This document shows, piece by piece, positions 33,636 through 41,563 of a stretch of 64,000 nt of DNA. The notes below the pieces were generated by a model, which did no database searches, was not told the origin of the DNA, and was given only the letters and a program-made list of their open reading frames with translations. Made by a program: the position numbers and the translations under genes. The DNA is from Bifidobacterium mongoliense DSM 21395 (GTDB lineage: Bacteria > Actinomycetota > Actinomycetes > Actinomycetales > Bifidobacteriaceae): positions 27,993 through 91,992 of the forward strand of contig NZ_JGZE01000018.1 in the NCBI RefSeq assembly GCF_000741285.1. Reading direction: 5' to 3'. Each line of letters opens with the position of its first letter. Position 1 is the stretch's first letter.

Positions 33636-35687
33636 TTAAATATCCGACTGATCCGTCCTGATCGTCGTGACTTCGAAGGCCCGCACACGGCGTAGCTGCT
33701 GCCGTCTGGTGAGCGGGTTGAGCCAGTTGCCGTCGTTGTACGGCTGATAGATGTCAAGTCCGCGGCCGGGGACAACCCGCCAGCCCGTATCGGTGACGAT
33801 GGAGCGGTCGTGCCCGGTGTCGTCGAATTCATAGGTGAAGGTGATGCCGAGGCGACCGAAGGTCGATTGGATTTCGGAGAACTTCTCGGTCTGCTCGGAT
33901 GCAAACCTGCCGTCGTTGCGGCGCGTCACCAGATGCACGTGCACCTCCTCGGTGCGATCAGTGAACATGAGGACGGTCTCGAGGAACTCCGTGAAATTAC
34001 GGATCTGGTAGGGCTTGCGGATATAGGGGTCCTTGAGCACGATCCTGGCGGCGCCGGCGATGTACGGGCCGAACAGCCCGTCATAGGTGACACCGGTCTG
34101 GTTCTCCGTGAAGGCGACGTGGCCTTCCTGTGCGCCTGTCCGTTCGATGCTGGGGGCGGCGTCATGTACGTTGCCATCGCCTTGCCGGCGCCCGTAGAGT
34201 TCGGGATAGTCTCCTTCCTCCAGGGTGTGCACGGAGATCCACACGGCGACCGGAACGTCCGGGCCCACTCGGGTGTAACTAAAATCGCTCTCCGAGGTCG
34301 TGCCGTCCATCCGATGCAGCTGATCCGTGACCCGCTTACGCCCCTCCATGGCGCAACGCAGCAGCGGTTGCATCTGCTCCGCAGAGGCCTGACCGTCCGG
34401 GTGCATGAGTTTCATCAGGCCGGAGAAGGTCTTGGCCACGCCTTCCCTATCGTGTGCGGAGAGCGTCCGTGACAGCGTGAAGTGCCGTTCGAACGCACGA
34501 CTGAAGTCGATCTCGCGTAACCGATGGAGGATCTGAGCAAGATAGTCCACGACGAAACCGTAGCCATGGGAGAACACTTCGGCGCGAACCTGTTCGAACT
34601 CCCAGCCGGGCAGGAAGTAATGGATGCGGTCCAGGAAATCCGGGTCGTGGTACTGCGGGGGCAACTCGTCGAACAGATCGGCGTGCTTGAGCAGATAGGG
34701 CACGTTATGGCTGGTATTACCCTCGAACGCCAGGCTCGCCTCACGCCGCTCGGGTTGTGTGGTGGCAGAGGGCACCGGGCCATCCATGTGGCGTTTCATG
34801 GTGGCGACGAGATCGCGGCCCGAGAATTCGTCGAACGCCACGGTGTCCCAATGCCTGACCTGGTCGCCGGGTGCCTCACCGTCGTCCCTGAAGAGCCGGG
34901 ATGCGACCGGGTCGTCGTCCGATACGAGCGTGCCGTGCGGCGAGAACTCGGTGTAGGTATGCGATTTGCCTGTGCCTTTGGGTCCGAGCTCGAGCAGCCG
35001 GTAGTTGGATTCGACGAAGGGGATGAGACGCACCAGATGCAGGAGCTTGATGCGCTCGCCGAACATGCTCGGGTTGAGACCGACCGAGCGCATGAGCAGG
35101 TCGATCCACTCCTCATCGCTGAATTTAGGACGCATCGCGATGTAATGCTCACGATCGTCGCGCGATGTCTGCAGCGGCTTGAGATCGAGGATGCGCCACG
35201 GCGCGGTCCGTGATGCGCCGTCGCGTTTGTACCCGATCCGGCACATGCACCAGATGCCGGTGGTCAGCAGTTTCGGGTCGCGCACCACAAGCGCGGCGTC
35301 GATGGTGACCTGGTTGATGCCGAGGTTGGAAAATCGCGCCTCGTATTGGTCGAGTTTCCCGTTGAGCGTGACTTGGACCTGGTCGATCACATCGTAAAAG
35401 CCGCGCTCGCGTATCCGCGACTGCATACCCGGCGCCTCCTCCCGGCGTACCGCATTCGTGGCGAGCATGGTGCGCACCCGCGCGACGTCGTCGTCGGTGC
35501 CTGTGGGATCGGCCTTGGCGGTTTGGTCGCTGAGTAGGTGTTCGACCACGTAGGACGGCACCGGGGCGTGTTCCTTGAGTTCGGCCGCGAGATCCTTGCG
35601 CACGATGCGACCGGGAAACGCCTCACTGATCTTGCGATCCAGCTCGTTCGTCTCCTCCGGTGGCCGAAGATCACGCATCATCGTCAT
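33636..35687 (-). CDS. brxL: orphan BrxL-type AAA+ protein with C-terminal MIT_C/PLD-like domain
   Basis: 683 residues. The N-terminal half follows BrxL of BREX phage-defence systems: Walker A LELGPKGTGKSHTY at about 235, Walker B DTVAFDEFSG at about 281, then GNTSHNVPYLLKH, DRIHYFLPGWEF and MEGRKRVTDQLHRMDG. The C-terminal Lon-like part expected of BrxL is not recognisable; residues about 525-650 instead read like the PLD-like C-terminal domain of MIT proteins (FTENQTGVTYDGLFGPYIAG, DPYIRKPYQIRNF, FTYEFDDTGHDRSIVTDTGW, GRGLDIYQ), including an HxR-x4-D form of the PLD motif at 626-633. No other BREX gene is within reach. ATG at 35687 follows AAGGTGAGG. Role inferred: nucleic-acid-dependent ATPase in defence or repair. 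Confidence 0.82.
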   Translation of the reverse strand: MTMMRDLRPPEETNELDRKISEAFPGRIVRKDLAAELKEHAPVPSYVVEHLLSDQTAKADPTGTDDDVARVRTMLATNAVRREEAPGMQSRIRERGFYDVIDQVQVTLNGKLDQYEARFSNLGINQVTIDAALVVRDPKLLTTGIWCMCRIGYKRDGASRTAPWRILDLKPLQTSRDDREHYIAMRPKFSDEEWIDLLMRSVGLNPSMFGERIKLLHLVRLIPFVESNYRLLELGPKGTGKSHTYTEFSPHGTLVSDDDPVASRLFRDDGEAPGDQVRHWDTVAFDEFSGRDLVATMKRHMDGPVPSATTQPERREASLAFEGNTSHNVPYLLKHADLFDELPPQYHDPDFLDRIHYFLPGWEFEQVRAEVFSHGYGFVVDYLAQILHRLREIDFSRAFERHFTLSRTLSAHDREGVAKTFSGLMKLMHPDGQASAEQMQPLLRCAMEGRKRVTDQLHRMDGTTSESDFSYTRVGPDVPVAVWISVHTLEEGDYPELYGRRQGDGNVHDAAPSIERTGAQEGHVAFTENQTGVTYDGLFGPYIAGAARIVLKDPYIRKPYQIRNFTEFLETVLMFTDRTEEVHVHLVTRRNDGRFASEQTEKFSEIQSTFGRLGITFTYEFDDTGHDRSIVTDTGWRVVPGRGLDIYQPYNDGNWLNPLTRRQQLRRVRAFEVTTIRTDQSDI

Positions 35688-36023
35688 ATCCTCACCTTCG
35701 AGTCGCCCGTGGTTCGTGTGGCCGGTCGCCGCGAATATCAATGGCGGATGTACCTATCGTCCGCATCGACCGTCGACCTCCGGCCGCACGTTCTTCCCTC
35801 GAGTCTACGCAGCCCGCGGGGTCGGGTACAACTCCTCAGCCGTCCGCGCACTGTCCGCGCATCGTCAGTGCCATGCCGGGTAGGATGGCAATCGCCATGG
35901 TCCGTCCGGGGCGAGGCGTGCGGTGTAGGGCACGTCGCCACAGTGCGTGACGGAGAAAACGGTGCGTGACGGAGAAAACAGAGCGTGACGACGGGCGGGG
36001 CCACGCACGGAAGGAGACGGGTT
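35688..36023. other. divergent intergenic region next to the BrxL-like gene
   Basis: No gene supported. It contains a 19-nt tandem duplication (35943-35961 and 35962-35980; GTGCGTGACGGAGAAAACG/A) plus a shortened third copy, just upstream of the oxidoreductase gene. No clear promoter. Confidence 0.45.
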
Positions 36024-36707
36024 ATGAGTACCTATGTGATCGTAGGAGGGCATGGCAAGGTTGCCAGGCTGACGGAACCGTTGTTGACGGCCCGAGGCGA
36101 CACGGTCAACGCCATCATCCGAGACCGGGCGCAGGTCGCCGATGTGGCGGCATGTGGCGCCGAGCCGGTGGTGCTTGACATGCAGATGGCCGGCGTCGAG
36201 GAGATGGCCGAGGTGTTCCGCGGGGCCGATGCGGTCGTATGGTCCGCCGGTGCCGGAGGAGGGTCCCCGGAGCGCACGTACGGCGTGGATCGTGATGCGG
36301 CGATGCGCAGCATGGACGCAGCCGCGCTCGCCCACGTGGACCGCTATGTCATGGTGTCGTACTGGGGCGCCGGTCGCGATCTCGACCGCTTGGGCCCATC
36401 GGACGGTTTCCGCCCTTACGCCGAGGCGAAGGCCGCCGCGGATGCCCATCTGCGGGCCTCGTCATTGGCATGGACGATTCTCGGGCCCACGGGATTGACG
36501 ATGCAGGATCCGTCGGGCCTCATCGACGTTGGCAATCCGGAGGAACCGTATACGGCGCTTCCCCCGACCTCGCGTGGCAACGTGGCCGCGGTCGTCGTCG
36601 CCGTACTGGCCGACGATGCGACGGCGGGTCGGACCATCTCGTTCCATGACGGTGCTACCCCGATCGAACGTGCCATCGGTGCCGACCGCGATCCCGTCCG
36701 TTCCTAG
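36024..36707 (+). CDS. NAD(P)-binding atypical SDR (NmrA/YwnB-like)
   Basis: 227 residues. Begins with a dinucleotide loop MSTYVIVGGHGKVARLTEPL; later DAVVWSAGAGGGSPE and a Lys in YAEAKAAADAHLRAS replace the usual SDR active site, as in the sugar-epimerase-like atypical SDRs. TILGPTGLTMQDP and the final region resemble bacterial NAD(P)H-binding proteins of unknown substrate. AAGGAG precedes the ATG. Followed 32 bases on by an acetyltransferase gene. Confidence 0.8.
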   Translation: MSTYVIVGGHGKVARLTEPLLTARGDTVNAIIRDRAQVADVAACGAEPVVLDMQMAGVEEMAEVFRGADAVVWSAGAGGGSPERTYGVDRDAAMRSMDAAALAHVDRYVMVSYWGAGRDLDRLGPSDGFRPYAEAKAAADAHLRASSLAWTILGPTGLTMQDPSGLIDVGNPEEPYTALPPTSRGNVAAVVVAVLADDATAGRTISFHDGATPIERAIGADRDPVRS

Positions 36708-36739
36708 GGCGCGTGATGGCAAGGAAGGCGGGGCAGCCA

Positions 36740-37360
36740 ATGATCACCGAGCAAACCACCGCGGAACCGATTGCCGTGGAACCGATCACGACGCATCCGG
36801 CGACCGCCGACCGGTGGGATGATCTGCAGACCGTCTTGGTCGGCGGGGGCGATGGTCGAAGCTGCCAATGCGCATGGCCCGTCATGACCGCCGGGCAGTG
36901 GCGGTCGACGACTGTCGACCAGCGGAGGAAGGCGCTTCACGATGAGGTCGACGATGAGCCCGCCCCCGGCATCATCGTGTATGTCGGCGAGGATGCGGCG
37001 GGTTGGATGCGGGTGGGTCCGCGAATGGTCCAGCGGCGTGTACTCAACTCGCGCGTCATGAAATCAGGTACCAAAGAACCGTTGGAAGCCGATGATGTCT
37101 GGGCCATCACGTGTGCTTCGATTCGCACGAAGTACCGACGTCGAGGACTGGAGGCGGTGTTGGTGGATGCCGCGGTTCGATATGCGCGCGAACGGGGTGC
37201 GAGGGTGATTGAAGCCTATCCGATCGACAACACCGTTGCCCGACCATCCAGCAACTCCATGTTTGTCGGTGCCCTCACGACGTTCCTGCATGCGGGGTTC
37301 ACGGTCATCTCGCATCCCACCCCCACGCGTGCGGTCGTCTCGCTGGAAGTGGGATGGTGA
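36740..37360 (+). CDS. GNAT-family N-acetyltransferase
   Basis: 206 residues. The acetyl-CoA loop is visible as ITCASIRTKYRRRGLEAVLVDAAVRYARERGA (R/Q-xx-G-x-G/A type), followed by IEAYPIDN and a last strand FLHAGFTVI. The N-terminal half has a CQCAWPVM segment, seen in a subgroup of actinobacterial GNAT proteins. Substrate unknown. GTG/ATG at 36710-36713 are other possible starts. Confidence 0.75.
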   Translation: MITEQTTAEPIAVEPITTHPATADRWDDLQTVLVGGGDGRSCQCAWPVMTAGQWRSTTVDQRRKALHDEVDDEPAPGIIVYVGEDAAGWMRVGPRMVQRRVLNSRVMKSGTKEPLEADDVWAITCASIRTKYRRRGLEAVLVDAAVRYARERGARVIEAYPIDNTVARPSSNSMFVGALTTFLHAGFTVISHPTPTRAVVSLEVGW

Positions 37361-37407
37361 GGGCGAAGGGCGTTGTGGCGCTTACGGTAGGGCGCTGACC
37401 GGCTTCG

Positions 37408-38105
37408 TCAGTCCGCGAGAATCCGGGCGACGATGGCCCGGATGTGGATGTCGGCGATATCAAGCGTGGCCACCGGCATGTTCTCAGGGGAGAGGATCAG
37501 CGGGAGTTCGGTGCACCCGAGCACGATGCCGTCCAGCCCATGTTCGGCGACCATGCGGGAGACGATACCCAACAGCAGCGTCCGTGTCTCGTCGCGCACG
37601 ATGCCTTGCTCCAGCTCGTCCACGATACGGGCATGGATGAGCTCCTGGTCGGCCCTTCAGGGGTGACCATGGCGATGCCCGCCGCTTGGAACGCCGATGT
37701 GAAGAAGTCATGGTGCATGGTGAACTTCGTACCGAGCAGGCCCAGCCGATGCAGACCTCGGCGTTGTGCCTCCTGCAAGGCGCTGGTGACGATGCTCAGC
37801 AGGGGGAGTGCGGTACGCCGTTGGATGCCGTCGAACACGATGTGCGGGGTGTTGCCGCACATGAGACCGAAGTCGGCGCCGCCATGGCGCAGGTCCTCGG
37901 CCGCATCGCCGAGATAGGCTTCGACCGCGGGGTAGTCCTCCCGGTCGAGCATGGAGAACATGCGGTACATGTCGATGCTCCGGATGCTGATCTCGGGCAG
38001 TACCGCGGTGCTGTGTTTCGCCTGCTGGACGCCCGCGATGATTGCCCGGTAGTAGCCCATCGTCGCTTCGGGGCCGATGCCGCTGATGATGCCCACGTGT
38101 TTCAT
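37408..38105 (-). pseudogene. aspartate/glutamate racemase family protein, broken by one frameshift
   Basis: The first part (MKHVGIISGIGPEATMGYYR, FGLMCGNTPHIVFDGI with the first catalytic Cys) loses frame after AMVTPEG at about 37653. Reading on in another frame restores the family (ADQELIHARIVDELEQGIV, LGCTELPLIL with the second Cys, then a normal stop at 37408). One G is missing from a GGGG run (GAAGGGCCGACC). Reconstructed length about 232 residues, normal for YgeA/RacX-type amino-acid racemases. As read the protein lacks its second Cys and is inactive. Confidence 0.88.
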
Positions 38106-38190
38106 GTCGCCACCGTTCCGGTTGTCTGTATCGTGTCCGGCATGTTGAGATGCACCGGGTACATTCGATAGTGAATACGTCCGATACTAG

Positions 38191-38219
38191 CGATGCCCCC
38201 GATTGTTTCGGGGGCATCG
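38191..38219. terminator. terminator downstream of the MFS gene
   Basis: 12-bp perfect stem (CGATGCCCCCGA / TCGGGGGCATCG) and loop TTGTT. Confidence 0.8.
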
Positions 38220-38242
38220 GATGGGACGACGGGTGGTCGGCG

Positions 38243-39622
38243 CTATTTGATGCTGCGGATGCGCATGATCAGGCCGGCCGCGATGAGCACGATGATGATC
38301 GACGTGACGAACACGACGGAATACGCGACCTCGGGGGTGCTCGTGGTGTTCATCATGGATTTGACGATGATGACGGTCACCGGGGTCAGGAGCGCGCCGA
38401 GCACGGTCGAGAGGGTGTTCGCCAGGTTAAGGATGCCCAGATCCTTGCCTGCCTCATCGGGGTTGGGGAGCACCGATACGTTGAGCGCCTGATCGATGGC
38501 GTTGTAGACGCCGTAACCGAATCCGGCGATGCCGGCGAAGAGGTACATTCCGGTCGCGGATCGGAAGAGCAACGGCATGAGCGCGCCGAGCGCAAACAGG
38601 CAGCTGGCCAGCGCGACGGGGAGCTTGCGGCGGCCGATCCTATCGGTGATGGGGCCTGCGCCCACGGCGGCGATCAGCGATACGACCAACGTGATGACGG
38701 CCATGGTGGCGATGGTGGAGGCGGCTTTGAGCGTCGCCTGCGGGTCACCGGCGAAAACGTAGTCCTGCGCGATGAAGAGCTGGTAGGTGTTGATCATCCA
38801 GTAGCCGGCCATCATGAGCGTTCGTCCGGTGAGGGCGAAGTAGAAATCAGGGGCGTGGCGGGGAGGACGGAAGCCTTCGATGATGGCATTCGCGTCCAAC
38901 CGCGTTGTGCCTTCGTCGGTGCTGGGCCGCTCGCGGAGCCAGATGGCGACGACGATGATGCCGATCGAGGCGAAGATGACCAGGCCCATCATCCAGCCGG
39001 CGAAGATGCCAGCCTCGCCACGGGCCAACAGTCGGGCGCCGATGAAGGAGCCGAGCGTCTGACCCACGGCGATGCCCGCGCCGTAGAAGCCGGAGATCGT
39101 GCCGCGGAACTTCTCGGGAACCCGGTCCGACATGGTCGCCACATAGGGGGCGAGCATCATGTTGTACCCGACCTGGGAGAGGCACCACAGGACGATGATC
39201 ATGATCTGCGATTGCGTGAAGGCCAACGCGCCGATGCTCAGGCCGGCGAGGATGCCGCCGACGATGATCCACGGCGAGCGCTTGCCGAAGCGCGAACGGG
39301 TGTGGTCGGACAGGCTGCCGAAGATGACGTTGGACAGCAACGCCACGACCGAACCCGCGGCGTTGATGATGCCCAGCATCGATTCCTTGCTGGCCGGGTC
39401 GATCGACTCGAGCACACGGGGCAGGATGATCGAACTCAACGCCACCCAGGGGATGGCGCAGGCGATGGCGCTGAGCGTGAAACCCACGCCGATGCGGACG
39501 AGTTCGACGTGCGTGGGCCGGTGGCCGTCGGCACCGACCTCATCGCCGCGCGTGGGCACGGCGTCGGATGCGAGCGTGGCGTCCTGCGCACCGGCCATCG
39601 AGGATTGTGGCGTGTGTTCCAT
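38243..39622 (-). CDS. MFS transporter (glycoside/sugar-cation-like)
   Basis: 459 residues, twelve predicted helices. MFS loops are recognisable: GSLSDHTRSRFGKRSPWI between helices 2 and 3, and AVGAGPITDRIGRRKLPVAL in the second half. The SLSDHTRSRFGKRSPWI form is typical of the sucrose/glycoside branch. Cytoplasmic membrane; substrate not decided. ATG at 39622. It has its own terminator. Confidence 0.85.
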   Translation of the reverse strand: MEHTPQSSMAGAQDATLASDAVPTRGDEVGADGHRPTHVELVRIGVGFTLSAIACAIPWVALSSIILPRVLESIDPASKESMLGIINAAGSVVALLSNVIFGSLSDHTRSRFGKRSPWIIVGGILAGLSIGALAFTQSQIMIIVLWCLSQVGYNMMLAPYVATMSDRVPEKFRGTISGFYGAGIAVGQTLGSFIGARLLARGEAGIFAGWMMGLVIFASIGIIVVAIWLRERPSTDEGTTRLDANAIIEGFRPPRHAPDFYFALTGRTLMMAGYWMINTYQLFIAQDYVFAGDPQATLKAASTIATMAVITLVVSLIAAVGAGPITDRIGRRKLPVALASCLFALGALMPLLFRSATGMYLFAGIAGFGYGVYNAIDQALNVSVLPNPDEAGKDLGILNLANTLSTVLGALLTPVTVIIVKSMMNTTSTPEVAYSVVFVTSIIIVLIAAGLIMRIRSIK

Positions 39623-39772
39623 GAAGTGTGTCCTTATTGGCAGCCGTGAAGGAGGAGTACGGTACTTCGGTCTCTTCTCCGGCGCGACATCGTCCGCTCG
39701 GTCGGGTGGACATGGTGCCGGTGCGTGTGAGCGTGGTTATCGAACCGGTCCAATACTACAAGGAGGGATGAC

Positions 39773-39814
39773 ATGGTCATTTGGCACGCATCGAAGCGCC
39801 GGGATGCGGTGTGA
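39773..39814 (+). CDS. possible 13-codon leader ORF
   Basis: AAGGAGG at 39760-39766 is followed 6 bases later by ATG and a short frame encoding MVIWHASKRRDAV, whose TGA overlaps the AGGAGG that precedes the next gene. The strong ribosome site would otherwise serve no gene. Could couple translation to the DUF4186 gene or be a leader peptide. Confidence 0.35.
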   Translation: MVIWHASKRRDAV

Positions 39815-39833
39815 GGAGGGTGGCGGTTGTACG

Positions 39834-40343
39834 GTGGATGACATGGAAACGATGCGGGATGCGCTCGACCATGGCCCCGAGGCCGGGGATGACGACGCCC
39901 GTTACGCCGCCGAGCTTCTGGACCGCCTGTCGCATTCGAAGTTCCGGGCCTCGTTCTCGCTGGGCGCCGCCGACCGCGCCTATGCGTGGTCCAAGGGCAT
40001 TCCGGTCGTCGCAGGACACGCTCGTGAGCTGCTGCGCGCTAGGGTCGGTGCGGCCAGGCCGTTCAAGGACGGCAAACAGACCCCGTACCGCGGGCACCCG
40101 GTGTTCGTGGCCCAGCACGCCACCGCCACGTGCTGTCGATCATGTATCGCCCGTTGGCATGGCATACCGGTAGGTGTCACATTGTCGGATCGCCAGATCG
40201 AGCGGTTGGCGACATTGGTCACGGCGTGGATCCAGCGCGATCTCGACGCCCATCCCCGCCCGACCCCCGCCTCAGTGCAGCCGCGAAAGCGGGGGAGAGG
40301 TCGGGGTCGGGCGGGAACGCCCAAGCAGCCGACGCTGTTCTGA
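39834..40343 (+). CDS. DUF4186 family protein
   Basis: About 169 residues. The conserved core is LSHSKFRASFSLGAADRAYAWSKGI...TPYRGHPVFVAQHATATCCRSC...WHGIP..VTLSDRQIERL, with a Cys-x2-Cys and several His that suggest metal binding. The family function is unknown. A basic tail (QPRKRGRGRGRAGTPKQ) follows. The start is uncertain: GTG at 39834 after AGGAGG, ATG at 39843, or ATG at 39768. Confidence 0.75.
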   Translation: MDDMETMRDALDHGPEAGDDDARYAAELLDRLSHSKFRASFSLGAADRAYAWSKGIPVVAGHARELLRARVGAARPFKDGKQTPYRGHPVFVAQHATATCCRSCIARWHGIPVGVTLSDRQIERLATLVTAWIQRDLDAHPRPTPASVQPRKRGRGRGRAGTPKQPTLF

Positions 40344-40398
40344 TCACCGTCGTGCCGACTGCGTGTTCTCGACGGGACCGTCGGGCGGCACGATTCGT

Positions 40399-41007
40399 TC
40401 AGCGCCGTCCGCGCCACTGCGCCGCCGTGATGCGACGCACCGCCTCGTCTCGGTACACCTCGCCGAGCAACGCCAGGTGGGCATGCCGATGTACGCGGAT
40501 AAGGGAGAGCCCCAGCTTGTCCATCACCTTCGAGGAACTGATGTTCGTCAGGTCATGGGTACCCCAGACCGCCGCAAGCCCCAGGTCCTCGAACCCGTGG
40601 CGCAGCACCTCGCGCGCCGCTTCCGTGATGAGGCCGCGGCCCCAGAAGGGTGTGCCGATCCAGTATCCGATCTCCATAGCGTCGCGCCGTTCCGTGTCGT
40701 CTGCCTCGGTGAGCCCACTCAATGGTTTGAGCCCGATGGATCCGACCGCCTCGTCCCCGGGCTTCAGTACGACGGCGAACGTCTGTGGAGCACTAAGCAC
40801 GGTGCGGATGATCTCGGCGCTCTGCGTCTCGCTGGTGTGCGGGGGCCATGCCGCCGAGGGGCCGACTGCGGGATCTCTGGCGTAAAGGAACAACGACCTG
40901 GCATCCGCCCCGTCGTCGATGTGCCACGGGCGCAGGACGAGGCGCCGGGTGACGAGCGTCGGGGTCCGAGGTGACCGGGATGCCGACGTCGATATGGTTT
41001 CGGTCAT
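40399..41007 (-). CDS. GNAT acetyltransferase (RimJ/RimL type)
   Basis: 202 residues: LVTRRLVLRPWHIDD at the N-terminus, EIGYWIGTPFWGRGLITEAA with the CoA-binding loop, GLAAVWGTHDLTNISSSKVMDKLG. This is the branch that acetylates N-termini of ribosomal proteins or small amines. ATG at 41007 follows AAGGAGCGG. Converges with DUF4186. Confidence 0.87.
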   Translation of the reverse strand: MTETISTSASRSPRTPTLVTRRLVLRPWHIDDGADARSLFLYARDPAVGPSAAWPPHTSETQSAEIIRTVLSAPQTFAVVLKPGDEAVGSIGLKPLSGLTEADDTERRDAMEIGYWIGTPFWGRGLITEAAREVLRHGFEDLGLAAVWGTHDLTNISSSKVMDKLGLSLIRVHRHAHLALLGEVYRDEAVRRITAAQWRGRR

Positions 41008-41563
41008 GATCCGCTCCTTGCTCGTGCACGCCGTGGAGTGTGTACGGCGTATGCGCCCATGATACCGGCAGAACAACCAGCTCGGCGCACGGCGGTATAT
41101 CCGGCATCGGAGGATAGGTATCTCAGGCGTTGAAGCCGGGCGTGCGGAGCTGGATCGTCAGGCGAACGCCGGTCACTATCCAGCCCATGCGGTAAGCTAG
41201 ACGGACTCTTTGGCGCGATGCATGGTGCACGACATCATGTGGGGGAAAGTCCCCGCGCCAAATGCGCGCGGCCCGACGTGGCCGCGTCCGGCGCAATGCG
41301 CGTGATATGACATGATGATCGGCAGGTCATGGCCATGGCCGCCTCCATGCCTCCGTGCATCGCCCGAGTGACGATATCAAGTGTCGAACGGTCCGCGTCA
41401 TCGCATGGCGACCGTGTAGCCCAAGGGGAATATGCAATTTCAAAACGACGTTGAACAACACGATAATGAACACGGCCAGGGGAAAGGTGAGCGCGGTGAC
41501 TCCCGGCTCGCCGCGGATCCGCCGCGGTCCGCACGGGGGCTCAAGACACATCATTGGGGTGGG
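41008..41563. other. intergenic region with a structured segment
   Basis: No reading frame here looks real. At 41209-41262 TTTGGCGCG pairs with CGCGCCAAA and encloses two smaller hairpins (GATG...CATC and GGGG...CCCC), a three-way-junction form; a GC-rich hairpin follows at about 41262-41305. It could be a leader RNA of the transporter gene starting at 41564 or a terminator. It matches no riboswitch known to me. Confidence 0.3.

Noticed and set aside
33000..36000. Other BREX genes (brxA, brxB, brxC, pglX, pglZ) near the BrxL-like gene
   Set aside because: Neighbouring frames encode unrelated proteins (TrmB, SDR, acetyltransferases); no methyltransferase or phosphatase motif is visible.
32906..36000. 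tRNA-Glu as attachment site for the BrxL region
   Set aside because: No second copy of the tRNA 3' end was found up to 36 kb and no integrase gene is present there.
38150..39649. A 499-codon plus-strand frame opposite the MFS gene
   Set aside because: Extremely rich in Asp, Glu and Gly with no hydrophobic core; the minus strand encodes a proper 12-helix transporter.
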